Source: Papilionanthe hookeriana x Papilionanthe teres (Eukaryota > Streptophyta > Magnoliopsida > Asparagales > Orchidaceae). From it: a stretch of DNA of 64,000 bases. Numbering within the stretch: position 1 is the first letter of the stretch; every line of letters begins with the position of its first letter. This document shows, piece after piece, positions 34,331 through 48,600 of this stretch. The position numbers and the translations under genes were made by a program. The stretch lies in NCBI GenBank assembly GCA_022702705.1, contig CM040423.1, forward strand, positions 43,659,575-43,723,574. The letters run 5' to 3'. The notes under the pieces are model-generated. The model saw only the letters and a program-made list of their open reading frames with translations, had not been told where the DNA came from and did not search any database.

Positions 34331-35519
34331 TTTTTAAAATGGGGGCCTCCCTCATTCTGCCCCTAGGTTTTTCCACGCGAAAAAATGCCCCCCCCCCCCC
34401 CCCGCTCACGCGAAATAGGAAGATCTGAAGACCTAGCCGAGAACTCCTCCTCCTCTCTTGGCCTCATCTTCTTCTTCCTCATCGGCGAAAACTCTTCGTC
34501 GGCCGACCATCTCGCCGCCCGCCGCCCCTATTGCCAACCCAAGGGAAAGCCCTAACGTCTCCTAATCTTCTATAAGGTCGATTTTTACCTTGTTCCATTT
34601 CTTTTTGGTGATTCAAGAAGATCCATCTTATTTTCTTCTACATTTGATGAAATATTTAACATTAGGAGGGGCTTTCTTCTATTTGCTAACTTAATCACAT
34701 AAAACCCTTTCTCTTTTATATTTATTTTTGATTTACATCAATATGTTGGTCTCAATCAACCCAATCAAAATTAAGGATTTAAAACCTAGCATATGAGACT
34801 ATAGGGAGTGAAGAAATGGTTTAATTTCTAATTGAAGTAATTCCCAATACTAGTCGTCCAGTAGTCATTAAGAAAATCCTAAGACTAGATCCTAAGTTCT
34901 ATAGAGAAGGAGACAGACCTCATAAAAATGAGGTCAATAGGTACCTTCAGGTACATTTTTGAGAATACCGTCAGGTATGACAATAATCATGTTATGATTT
35001 TTAAGGAGTTAAAAATTAGTAAAGACATAAATTGAAACAAGAATAGATAAATTTAAAGTGAAAGTTTAAAGTTTTTTAAGTTAATGAATTGTATTTTCTT
35101 TTTGGTCATTTTTAGGTAGCATTGACATAATAATTTAATCTATATTAATATTATAATTTCCCACTTAGTTATACTTACTATTAAATTTGATTATCTCTTT
35201 TAGGAAAATAAAAATTGTAGGTTGATATGTCTAGTAGGAGAGACTTGATTTAAAAAAGGACTGCAGCTAATACATACTAGTTTATGAGGAGATTGTAGTT
35301 CTTTTTTTTTGTTTACTTATGTGTAGAAACACTTTATATATTGGCTTGAGATGTTTATAATTTGTTAGTGTTGTTGGATGTTTTGATTTTTTTATTTTTT
35401 TTTGTACTTGTGGATTATTAGTTTCTTTTTTTATAAATTAGAAGTTTTAAATCTAACAACATATGTTTAAATTTTAATACTGTCTAGCCACAATTTTTGA
35501 TTTGGTTAATTTCAAGCTA
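34331..35519. other. C-run and CT-rich leader-like region
   Basis: A run of 15 C lies at 34389-34403. 34430-34570 is CT-rich with TCTTCTTCTTCCTCATCGGCG and ends in a donor-like AAGGTCGA, resembling a plant 5' untranslated exon. No start codon with a recognisable protein follows. 34800-34965 contains a frame with VVIKKILRLDPKFYREGD that I cannot assign. Confidence 0.35.
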
Positions 35520-35995
35520 TCAGGTGGGTCGTAACACTCTTAGAATAGATATAAATGTCAAGGACGAGCATTTGCACAGACAATCACATCAGAAATCAAA
35601 TGGTAGTGAATGAGATGAGCAAGATATTGAAACAAATAAGGGAAGAGTGATGGTGAATTAGTGCTTGACCTTTGTTTAATCTTTTTTAAGTTTGTTTAAC
35701 CATTTTCAAAAGGTATTTTAGGTGACAAATACATTAAATACATCTTTTCCTTGCAGTGTCATGAATGATTTAATCAAGCAGGTGAGACTTCACTTTTATG
35801 TATATAGCTATACTGGTTAGGGTAACTCCAGCTGCCTACTGAGCTGCACATCTCAAAGTATTGGGCCGATAATGTTTCATGCAAGAATTGCATGAAGCGG
35901 GAGTGGCCTTTCCTACATTACCGTGATCCCGTGGTATCAGAGGACGATCATGAGTCTCCCAAACCAACCAAGCTATTTCTCTTCAATTTGTTTCC
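35520..35995 (+). other. Exon-like segments of unknown origin
   Basis: Two short coding-like stretches have plausible splice borders. One ends MNDLIKQ at a CAG/GTGAG donor (35782). The other starts after TAACTCCAG near 35830 and reads LPTELHISKYWADNVSCKNC and MKREWPFLHYRDPVVSEDD. The region near 35928 also has GTGGTATCAGAGG, which resembles a primer-binding site, so retroelement origin is possible. Neither piece fits MCCA. Confidence 0.3.
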
Positions 35996-36089
35996 TTTTT
36001 TCATGTTTCCTTCTTTTGATTTTTTCGTTTTGATCTTACCTATTTATCTAGTTTCTAATTAGGTATTTGCTTTGAGGAGACCTATATAT

Positions 36090-36640
36090 ATTGTTGTATT
36101 AGGGTTTGATTTTCAGTTTTGCTGTGTTTTGTCTCTGGACAACCAACCGTCAGCTTCTCTTTCTTCTTTATGGGATGTATCCTAGGGTTCTAGGTGACGC
36201 TCTAGATGTATTTTGATCTCCAAGTGGTGTTTATCCCATTTTTTACCCTTTCCTATTTTTTCCCGCGTCAACTCCCTTCACCCTCACCACTTTTATCTTG
36301 TAGACGCCACCTTCTCCTGTTTTCCTTGCTGCCGCCACCCCGACCAACACCTTCAAAACTGCATTTTACTGCTCGCCCGCTAGCCAATCCTCTCCAACCC
36401 ACCCTGACATCCAAATCCCTTGCCAGCACTACCTCCACCCTAGAATCAACCCTAGCTCGGGTGTCGTGTTCAACCCTAGCTCGGGTGTCGTGTTGTTGTT
36501 TTGTTATAATTTTGGATTTCCACTATTGTTTATTGTAATTTCATATTTGATTTCAGTAATAATATTGCTTTTCCCTTGTTTGTTTGTTAAAGTCTGGTAT
36601 CATGCCTTTTTTCCGTTTTTTCATATTCACATTACATTCT
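36090..36640 (+). repeat. LTR-like CT-rich block just before first MCCA exon
   Basis: The layout (TATTAGGGTTTGATTTT, then a C-rich pyrimidine block with CCGCCACC, CTCCAACCCACC, then GTTGTTGTTTTGTTATAA) follows that of the gypsy LTRs at 52069 and 54963. The match is diverged and partial. GCTCGGGTGTCGTGTT is tandemly doubled at about 36456-36492. The ORF at 36206-36538 is low-complexity and probably not a protein. Confidence 0.4.
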
Positions 36641-36644
36641 GCAG

Positions 36645-39600
36645 GCTATACACCCTGGCTATGGTTTTTTGTCTGAGAGTGCTGATTTTGCTCAGCTTTG
36701 TGAAGCCGAAGATCTTAACTTTATAGGGCCTCCAGCATCCGCCATCAGAGAAATGGGTGACAAGAGGTATTAATTCTTAATTCATGACAAATGATATTAT
36801 TTTGACTTTCTTAAATCCATTTATTTGTTCTGATAAGGTTGCCACGCAATATTATTTCACTTTTCATGCCATCTCACTGTCAGTGCATCAAAGCGAATAA
36901 TGGGTGCTGCTGGTGTACCACTTGTGCCTGGTTATCATGGTGACCAACAGGATATTGATTTTTTAAAAGCCGAGGCTGAAAAAATTGGTTATCCCATTTT
37001 GATAAAACCTACACATGGTGGAGGAGGAAAGGTATGCCTTTAAGAACACCTTTTTAAAACAAAAATGTGGTAAGCCTTGAAAAAACAAAACTGCATCCCA
37101 GTCATTGATATTATTAAAGTTGAGGATCGTGCAAATTTTTGAAGTTCTCATGATCTTTTTTGCTAGAATGAACATGCTTATATTCTCCTTCATCATCTCA
37201 AAATTTCATATGCACCATTGTTTAAAAGTATGAATACAATTATTTATGGTGATAAATTTTATTTTGGGATATTTGTATGATTTCCATTAAAGTATTTCTT
37301 GTTTACAAAACTACCGCCTAAAATTTTATGTATTTCCACATGCTTAATCAGATTATTTCAAATTTAACATATCATTGAGAATAGAAGTTGATAGATCTGT
37401 AGTGCACTTCATGATTTAGGTCCTATTATTATTAATTGAAGTACTTGAATCTTAGTTTTGTAAATAAAAAGATTTCATATACATGTAATTTGCCCCTTTA
37501 TTTTGTTAAATTAACTTTCTCTCTTCTTCATTCCCAGTTCATTTGCTATACAAATAAAAAAGCGTCAGTTTCCAATTTTAGGATAGGATTCACGAATGGT
37601 ACTAGAACAAAGAGCATGAGTATATGGAACGACTTCAATAGATTATTAAACTTGGACACATTAATTTTGCATTGCAAAATCTACCCTAGTGCCATGTCAT
37701 TCTTTGTATTAACGTCTTCATCTTTACGTACATGTTTTGGAGGACTTGCTTTGGCTTTATGAGGTTGTATGATGCCAAGAACTTAAAAAATTATTAATTA
37801 TGGATCAATATTATTTAAAGATATACAAAATTTGCCAATTAAGGTCGGCACCTTGAACGCTTGTCCGGACATGCTTATGGTTTATAGGATTAGCCAGTGT
37901 TCAAGTTGGGGCTAAATGGTGGTGTTGCAAGCAAAAAATAAAGAGAAATATTTTCTGAAGTATAAATCATTCACATTAAATAACCTACATAATTTTAGAA
38001 ACAAATATATTTAAATGACTATGGAAATATTTTATGTACATTAAGGTTTAACTAGTATTTACGAAATATAATATTTTATCATAGTTATCCAATCAAACTA
38101 AATCAATATAAACTAAAGATTGAAATTTTGTTTAACTAACTCATAGTTTGTGAACAAGCTGATTTGGCCTTGATTCGGGGTTTGGCTTGATGGGTTGAAC
38201 ATGGATCAATATCTAATTGTGGCTTAATTCAAATGATCAAAATTATATCGATTTTGAGCTAGTTTGAATGGAGCAGCTGGATCAAAATTTGCATCAAAAT
38301 TGAAAAGGTGGATCTTTTTGTTTGAGGTAGATTGAAATTAATGGTTAAAAATTAATTGCAAAGGATTCAAAAATTGAGAGTTGACTATACAATGCGAAGA
38401 GATAATTTAAATATAATGCGATGAAGTGAAGACTATGCTTTTTTTCTAATTTGAGAGAAATTTACACTTTGAAGTACATTACACTCATTACCTTAAATTT
38501 TTTGTGCATTGTACTGATTATTATTTGATGGAAAAAGCTCTTGCTTGTTTTGTAATGCATGCCTACAGACATTTTCGTTCTTTTATTCTTAATTTTACAG
38601 TTTATCGTTGCTCTTTCCAGGGAATGAGAATAGTTAAAAGTCCAGGTGAATTTGCTGATTCTTTTTTGAGTGCACAACGTGAGGCTGCTGCTTCTTTTGG
38701 AGTAAGTACAATTTTGATTGAGAAGTACATCACTCAACCCAGGCATGTAGAAGTTCAGGTAACATTTGTGAAATCTTAAAGTTCTCAAGTTTTCAAGCGT
38801 ACATGAATTTTGATAGTCTCATTGGTGATATGCCATATCAGCTTTCATGCGATTAAATCCCTTTGATTCTTTTGAATGCAGGAAATTATCCTAATAGGAT
38901 TAAATCTAAACTCTGCCAAAATATAAAATACTAAAAAAATAAATAGAATGTTTAATTAATCATATCGTCAATGTTGAGTATAAAGTCAGCTCATATAGAC
39001 ACATCAATTCCTTGTGCGTGTGATAACTCCTCTATGGAGGGTTAAGCTAAATGCATTCATCAAGTACAATCCTTATCTTGCTAAGAAAAGGAGGGAGAGA
39101 AGATGAATCACAAAGCAATTAGTTCAGTAACTTTTTGTTTGATAAATGAGGTTTTTAAAATATATTTGATCCAAGTAGAACACATGATATATCACAACAA
39201 CAACAATAACAACAACACGCCTTTATCCCAATGAGTGGGGTTAGCTACATGATTCCTTTTTCTCCATTGTACCTATTGAGAGTCATTTTTTCATTTAATT
39301 CTAATAAATTATGACCGTTTTTTAAACAAGATGCCAATTCTTTTTAGGTCTACTTCTACCTTTCTTAACATGAGTCCAATCTTAAACTTTTACTCTCATA
39401 GCTGTATCATCAAATGGCTGGCGTTTAATGTGACTGAATCATCTGAGGCAATTCTCTCTAATCTTCTCGCCACAGAAGCTACATCAACTACATCAACCCT
39501 TTCACTGACATACAACTTTTTCACGAATATATTCATTTCACATTTTGTATCTAAGTATAAAGGGATTTGATCACCCATTGTTGCAACAATTAGATCTACC

Positions 39601-42600
39601 ACTACTAAAATCATATTCCCTGTATTCATTTTTAGATCAACTCAAATGAAGGCTTTTAGACTCTAAAATTAACCTTTATAATTCAAGTTTTTCCGAACTC
39701 TTTTTCTATTCTTATCCATAAGAAGGATATCATCATCGAAAAACATACACCGAGGTACCTCCTGTAAATATCCAGGAAGAGCATCCATAAGTAAAACAAA
39801 AAGATATGGTCTTAAAGCCGGTCCCATGATGTAATCCAACTGAAATAAGAAAATATTTGGTTAATCGTCATTTTGTTCGAACACAAGCAACAACTCTAGT
39901 ATATATATCTTTAATGACTTGAATATAAGTCATATTTAACACCTTTCTTTTTAAGAACTCTCTAAAGAATTTCTCTCGAAACTATACCATAATTTTTTTC
40001 TAAATCAACAAAAATCATCTGTAGATCCTCTCTACTTCTACTTCAAACCTCTCAATAAATTCATTGCTTCCATAGTAGACTTGCGCAACATGAATCCAAA
40101 TTGATTTTGAGAAATCTTTGTATCGCATCTTAACCTATGTTCAATTACTCTCTCCCATAATTTAATGTATAACACATTAACTTAATTTCACTATAATTTG
40201 CACACTCTTGTGCATCATCTTTATTGTTAAAAATATAGACTAAAATGCTATTCTTTCTCGCTTCAGCCATTTTTTAATTTTTAAAACAATATTAATAAGT
40301 TTATTAAGCCAAAAAATTTCCAAACCTCCTAAATATTTTCACTCTTCTTTTGAGATACCATCAAATCCTACTGATTTTTCACCCGTCATTTTCTTTAAAT
40401 CCTCCTAACTTCCTTTTTACTGATGCAATGGTAAAAAATAATAAAAATATTATTATTAAGGATATTAAAATTATTATAGTCGATCATATTTTCAAAATTT
40501 TCATTCAAATGTTTATCAAAATATGATTACTTAAATTTTCACTTAGAATGATATTATATTCTTTACAATTTCAGCTATTTCTTTTTTTTAAAAGAAAATA
40601 ATCAATTTCTATTTTATTAGATTCATTCGTATACGTAATAATATGTTCATATTTTACTTAAAATAAAATCTAACAATAGCAAAATCATAAGCTAAAACGA
40701 AATCCATTATGGCTAATTTTTTTCATTAATCACTTCAAAATTGTAGTCGACATGAATATTTCTAAAATCTTCTACCACTTTACTAACATGTCTATTTAAT
40801 TAGAGGAGGTAGGGGTGCAACTGAACAGTAGGTGACATATGGCTGAAGGCAGTTGCGGTGTAGGGAGGGGTTGCTGGACGACAACCTGCAGTAGCAGGTG
40901 GTAGGGATGTGGCCAGACAACAACCAATAACAAAAGATTGGAGCAAAAGGGTGGTGCAGGGATGATTAGGGGGTTTACAAAAAGTATGGTAGCAAGTATG
41001 TGAGGGAAAGAAGCAAGGAAGCATGTGGAGGTAATCACCACCTTATAGCAATATACTACCGGAGTACCACCCGTCATCGAATAAGTCATAACAAGGGAAA
41101 AGACACCAACAACAGAAATGTCCGAGACAAAAACCAAACCTTAAACAAAGAAAATAAAATATATATGGTAGTAGATAACTAGGAAATGAGGAGGATCGAG
41201 AAAGAGAGAGAGATCCCTTTTCTATTGTTTTTCGTTTCCCTTTTATAGATAAGAGAAGAAATCTATAATTAATCGAAAGCGAGTACATTTTTGAAGCTGT
41301 ATGATGCCTTTATCGACATCATGATGAAAAGAGTGTGTCGATGTCGGTGTATTACCGAGTTGGTGCTAGATAATATTGATGAATATCATATATTGTCGAT
41401 CGCAGACTAACTCAATACTTGGGTAAAAATATAGAATCCCAAATGTCAGGCAATACCTTTAAATAAGAAATTATCGGATGTCCTTTGTGGTCATTATGAC
41501 CTTCTTTGATAGCCGCCCTAGCTCAGGTGGGCTAGGTTACTCTTTCGAGGGAAAATGATAGTTTGGATTGGCAGGCAGGCAGGCAGGCTCGGTTCAGCAA
41601 TTTCAATAGGTGTGCTCAGCTCAGCCACTTCAGCTTGTGAACTTTGTTCGACCACTTTGGCATGGGGCTCAATTTGGCCACTTCAGTCGGTGAGCTCGGT
41701 TCAGTCACTTTGGTCGGTGAATTTGTTTTAATGGGAGGGAATTTCAGCGAAAACTTTTGTATGACTGTATTTGCGCATACACATACAAAATTCTCAATCA
41801 TTAATATATTTTTTTACACTATCTAGAAACCCTAAGTTGCTCACTATTTAGAAACCTTAGGTCGCTATTGGTGGTGATCTAAGCATCACTAATAGGGCGT
41901 GTGGATTAAATCAATTTGGAAGTAATAGGGTGGAATGTTGGCAGAGCAAAGATAATTTAACAAGAGCTTTCGAAGAATACGTAAAAATTATCACCCTTGC
42001 AGCACAAAAGATGAATAAATAAAGGATTCAGAAAGCTAAACTTAAGATTCACAGAATTAAAGAAAAAAGAGAAAGCGGACCTCCAATTGCCGAGGTAAAG
42101 CTAATGATGATAATTCTTAGATCACTTGTTTTCTTTGGAATATGGAGAGAGTGTGTTTTGATAAATTATGTGCTTATTATTTTTCACATTTAGCATTTAG
42201 CTTAATATTCTTGGCTTTATGATCCACGTTAGTTTTTTTAACAATAGATATATTTTATTTAAAGGTTTTTGGAGACAAGCATGGAAATGTCATCCATTTA
42301 TATGAGAGAGACTGTAGTGTGCAACGAAGGCATCAAAAAATTATTGAAGAGGCACCTGCGGTATGGTTCATATGTCTTTTGTACTGTTATTGTTTTTATG
42401 TTTGTAATAGCTTTTTTTCCTTAATTGTTGCAGCCAAAAGTAGCCAACGAGTTCCGCTCTCACTTAGGCGAAGCTGCTGTTGCTGCTGCCAAGGTTAGGT
42501 GATTCATAATTCAATAAATTTTTGTAAATCATACTTCCAATATATTTGAATTGATTGGAGGGTTTTCTTATCCTCTAAAAAGAGAACTTTTCCTTGCTTC

Positions 42601-45600
42601 ATGAGGTCTTGCTTTATTGGCCAACGTGTTCCATTGGAGCATGTTTTGCCACCTTTTTATCTATTTTCGTCAGCTGCATTGTACTTAATTCTACTTATTA
42701 GTTTTTTATATTCTGATTGAGAATTCCTGGCATGTATTCTCCATAAAGGCAGTTGGCTATTACAATGCGGGAACAGTGGAGTTTATTATGGATACCCTTT
42801 CCAATCAATTTTATTTCATGGAGATGAACACCAGACTTCAGGTGTGCCGACTTTGTTCAATTATTGTTACAACATAAAAGCATGAACATGGAGATATTTT
42901 TGCACTTTTTTGCTCTCTCTCTCTCTCTCTCTCTCTCTTTATTATTTCTTTTAACTTTAAGTCTGAGTGTTTAGGGCGTTGAAAAATAGTTTACCCCAAA
43001 CAGTTTCTTGATTGATGACAAAAACGTGAAGGTTGAACATCCCGTAACTGAGATGATTGTTGGACAAGATCTCGTGGAGTGGCAAATCCTTGTTGCAAAT
43101 GGTGAAACTTTGCCTTTGACTCAGTCAGAGGTGCCCTTAAAAGGTGAACTTTTAAAACAATAACACAGTTTATATGCAGCATAGGTCATCATGCTTTTAA
43201 TTATGATGGCATTTTTTCTGTACTTTTATCATTAATCCAAAATGACTTTTAGTTTTGAAGCGGTTTGATACCTCACGGAATCTTGCACATCCTGGACTTG
43301 CTTTGAAATGGGATACTTCTGAAAGAAATGCTAACTGTGCTAAAATATGTTTTCTTGTTGGGCATAGTTATTCTAGTTAATAATTAAAAGAAAAAAGACT
43401 TAATTTCATCATCTTTTGTGGACTCTAAATTTGTTTTGACAATTTTTGTGTGCATAGTATCAATTAATTAGCGTATGAACTTGACAGAGCAAGTCCAAGT
43501 ATTATAACTAAGGTTTCACGATATTATGAGAGTGTGCTTGAGATAGTTTTACTTATATACTATTGCTATATTTTTGTTTGGTTATGTTTTTTTTCCCACA
43601 TTTTAGAAATTGTTATGATGAAGATATTTTCGTAACAAGATTTGCCTATGAAACATGGACATTTGCTTCTAAATGGCTTCTGTGTCTCTGTCGGATATGG
43701 ACACGACTGGCACACCTTGACATATGTTTGACATGTCAAACTTTGTTGCAGTTTTTTTTTATTTAAAATTTGAGCTCCGACACTTATTAGACATATTAGG
43801 ACATAAGAATGGACATATTTTTTCAAATAGCATGGCACATTTGGTTGCTTAAAACCACAAGCTTCTAGAAATTAAATAATATGGTAGCTGCCCTAACTCG
43901 ATACATTTTGTATCCTATTTGAACCTGAGATGTAAAGATGAAAATGAAGCCTTGATTCGTATACAAAGCCGAAGATGAAGTTGCATCTCTCTATTCCAAG
44001 TCGGGATACCAAAGACTAAGATGCATCCCCACGTAGCATTGTTTCTCACCCAAGATTTGAACCAAAGATGAAGATTTACCCCCACCTTGTATCGCTTCTC
44101 ACACTCGTGTCACTTTTCAACCTCTACTTCATCGTCAAAGGCATATGCTCATATCCCCACATTTGAACTCAAAGCCAAATCTATTTTCTGCATGTATAAA
44201 TAGCTGAAGTCCAAGTATATATAGTTGACATCGAAGGTCTCAGTTTTGTAGTTATTCTGTTTATGCAAAATTAGATATTTTGTTAATTTGTTCTAGTTAC
44301 ACTTTTAAATGCCTGTGCCTTTATGCCCTAACTAGCAATATCCACATATACACTTTTTCTTGTAAGCTAAAGGTGATAAAATGCTTATTGTTTTGACTTT
44401 TTGTGGTCATTTTGAAACATTGCATTGCTTTTGTTTTTTTACAATTGTATTAGGAAATTATATATTATTCATTATTATTAAATTATTAAATATAAGAAAA
44501 TATTGTTCTAATGTATTCGTATGTGTGCCCATACTTGATAGAGACCAATTAGGGCATGGTAGCAATAAAAAAAGGTGCTTTTTTTTGAAGAAAAAAGGTT
44601 ATGATATAATACATACAAAACTCTCAAAACTCTATTTTGTCCCACAATAATTATGCAAATACTATAAGAAACATCTACAATCATTGTAAACAAATTCAAA
44701 TATAGTTGATGTTCAACAACAACAACAAGTCTTCATCCCACTAAGTGGGGTCGGCTACATGAATCCTTTTTTTCCATTGCGTCCTATTGAGTGTCATATT
44801 CTCATTTAAGTCTAATAAATTAAGATAATTTTTTATACAATATGCCCAAGTTTTTCTAGGCCTACCTATGCATTTCTTAACGTAAGTCGAATCTAAAACA
44901 TCTACTCTCCTAATCAGATCATATGATGGTCGACGTTCAATATGACCAAACTATTTAGGATGACTCTTTCTAATTTTTTCCCCACTTGAGCTACACGAAC
45001 CCATTTACGGATATATTTATTTCGCAATTTGTCTCTTGTAAAGCCACTTATCCATCTAAGCATTCTCTTCTCGAAAACACTTGAACTTAGTGTTATGTTA
45101 GTTGATGTTATGAGCAAAAAAAAAAAAAGTTTCTTCAAGTTTTATGAGGATATGCTAACTCGGAGCAAAATATCATGGAATTATGTAGCAATAAAGAGAA
45201 CAAATATCATGAAAAGACACTAATATTTATGTGGTTTAATTTGAGAAATAGTCTAATGTATGACAAAAATTATTCTTCGCAGTTTAAGGCATTGAGATTG
45301 TCTTGAGAACATACTGAACTCAGCCCCTACCACTCGGCTTTCGTCGGTCTGTCCTTGTTGTTCGACCCTCATCACTAGTCTAGGAGTTACTTGGAATTCA
45401 CCATTTGGTCATTTGGCTAAAGAACACTGTTGAACTTGGCCCTCATCGCTTGGGCCTTGCCGATCCAACCCTCTTCTCTCGATCCTCGTCACTTGAACCT
45501 ACTAAATTCAGCCCTCGCCACTCCATCTTTGTCACTTGGCCCTCACTACTCAGCCTACCAAAGATGTGACCCGACGTAGTACATAGATGATAGAATACGA

Positions 45601-48600
45601 AATGCAGCTTCAACTAAGGATAACCCGGAAGAGAGCATATTTTATATCCACCCAAACTAAGACAATAAAATAACCAGAAATCCCTGGAGATCTAAGTGTA
45701 ATCATTACTATTGTAAAGTTTATAATAAAATTTTCCTATACAAACGGAAAAGAGTGAATGTAAAAGGGGACTTCTTCCTCCACTGGAGCACAACTATTAG
45801 AAGAATTAATACAACACTTTTTCCACTCTTTCTCCATTCTCTCCTTCTCTCTTCTTTATTGCTTACTCTCTCATCCTTCTTTTATGCTCTATTTCCTGGG
45901 TGTGATTCAAGAAAAAATCTGCGATCTCATGTATTATCTATAGTAGAGGAGAAATGATTCAATCTATTTTAGAGAAGCAACACGTTAAAGTAAAAGTGGC
46001 TTTAAGAAAACATGCATTGCCCAAAATCAAATACACCCAATCTCACAAAAAAAATCCAAATTTCCTCCTAAATCATGCAAAAAAAAAAAAAAGATTTTCT
46101 CGAGAGAGAATAAAAGTAGATTTAACAATTAACAAAAACTCTCCATTTAATGACACCTCAAATATGTACATTCTTTGATATATTTATATCATTTCATCAT
46201 TTTTGGCTTTATCATGCTTGCATTGTGCTAAGATAATTATCTATGCCTAAGCAAAGTCTTTTATTTTCTATTTTTCTCATCGTTTATCACTTTTTCTTTT
46301 CTTTAATTACCCATTTCAAGTTGTTTTCTCAAAATTTCTAGGGATTTCTCTTCATACCTCAACCAATGATTTTTTGTAGCTCTTAAAAACTCACCAATTG
46401 AGCTCCTTACTCTTAGTCACACATATCAAGGACACAAAACAACTTTGATTTCTTATATTTTCTCATTACTAAGCAATTTTAAGAAGGTGATTTCAAATAT
46501 AATTTGAGTTGAAGTTATCACAACTAACAAATTTTTAATAAAGTTTTAAATATTATTTATTATTTAATATGCAAAGATATAATTTATTTTTGTTTTTAGT
46601 TCACCAAATTTGATTTTTGTGCTTATTCTACAAATTTATTGATTCAAAATCCTAACAAAAGGATATCGGACCTTATCATAAGTTATAATATTGTTTCCCA
46701 AGTTTATAAAATTATGGGGCAACTTATGTGAATGTGCATTACTTTCGTCATCTTATGTCTCATTTTGTGCTCGCTATTCTTGTGATCACTATTATGATCC
46801 TAATTTTGATCTCATGCACACTGGTTTATTTATGACCCTATAGTATTGTCGTGCATCTTTATTGTCATTCATCATTTGACTCTAATTGTAATTATTACAA
46901 AATCCTTATATGTTGTTCAAGTGCATGAGGCTAAGCTAAGGTTTTAACTACATATTTTTTGGGGCTTTTATCTTCAAGTTAAGATGAATGAAAAAATGCT
47001 GGACGAGTCATCTTATTATTATTATTATTTTTTTTTTTTTTGTAAATTTGAAATGACTTGTTTCTATAGAAACGGGTATTTGAGACATACAAAGATACTT
47101 CTATTAATATCTTAATTGATTTCATTTTAGTTTTAACCTTGATTGAGTGCTGGTTGGATGATGTGGGAGCTACTACTATATTGCGTTTCACGGTATCTGT
47201 GATTGTGGATTGGCAAATGGCTCCATCCCATGATGTCCTAAACGGCTCGATTTTTCCTGTTTGTTTAACTGTTGTCGATCTATGGAGCCCTATTTAATAT
47301 TATTTTAATTAGTATTAATGCTACTTTGCTTTAAGCCTGCATATTGATTTTGTTTTGGATTGGTAAAATTCTTTGTTTATATTATTTGGACACTTATCTC
47401 CCCGTTTTCTCATATTTGGAGAGTTTTAGCCTATATATTTTTTTCAAGTGGTGACTCTATATCTTGAAGAAAAAGGTGGTGGAATCTCGGTGTCATCTTT
47501 CCTTTGCCGTTTCTACATGCTATCTTTTGGGCGGATAGTCGCCAAAGAGTTGTTCCGACATTTGATTTGCTTGTCTTCACTTCCATTCCTCATCCTAAAC
47601 CCTTCCAACCCATTTTCTAACATTCTTACGCCGACTAGTTGGCCTAATTTAGTGTCATTTGATATCAGAGTAACAAATTCTAAATTTTTAAGGATTTGTC
47701 TTTCTTGCGATTAAACCTTAAATCCAAATAATCTAATCTTTCACCAACTCAATTCTCTAGCCATTTTTCCCGCAATTCCTTGTCCTAACCCTAAATTTTT
47801 AAAAGATAACATTCCTACCTCCTCCAAAAATTTATCCCGACATCTACTAGACCCTCGACCAATCTTTGATCCACAACCCTAAATCCGTCGAAACCCTTGT
47901 TGAGAGAAAATGACACAATTCTACCTAAGGGACACTTGTAAAGGGATGTGTAGTAGCTTATGATGGAAGACATGTAATGGGAGATCCTCTAATTGAAATA
48001 AAAACTTGCCGCCTTTGAGAGGAGACAACTCTGAGAGATCACTCACAACCACAGCAGCGAGTCACCAAATTGAGAGGATGAAGGAAAAATCTTATATCGG
48101 GAAATTTTAAATGGTGAGATTGAGTATCAGAGGAGATGACATGGTTTTAGAGTGAATATTGACTTCCCAGATTTGGGTCTAGATAAATTTATTGAGTGGC
48201 TACAAACAATGGAATGATATTTTTGCACGCCTTTCTTAACACAAAATATTTTTGTAGCAGATTTATCCCACATAATACATGTAGAAATAGTGAGAAAAAT
48301 GTTTCGTATGTTTCAGTTGATTTGCTATTTTCTGAGTTTGACCTTGTACATTCTCTGTTATTTTCTTTACCTGTGGCATGTTCTAGCGGCTTCAGCTTTC
48401 TTCTATTAAAATAATTTTCTCAAGTATTTTCTATGAATGTAACTCGTGCAGGTCAAGTTTGTTTGTGCTTTTAACTGATTTTTTGAGCATGTAATTTATC
48501 TTGTTATGTTTTATTATTTTGGCGATAGGGCATGCCTTTGAGGCTAGAATATATGCAGAAAACGTTTGTAGGGGCTTCCTCCCTGCAACTGGTTCACTCC

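Noticed and set aside
36206..36726. ORFs of 110 and 86 codons as the missing first exon of MCCA
   Set aside because: The composition is low-complexity and LTR-like. No biotin-carboxylase N-terminal motif occurs, and the second runs into the true exon in a different frame.
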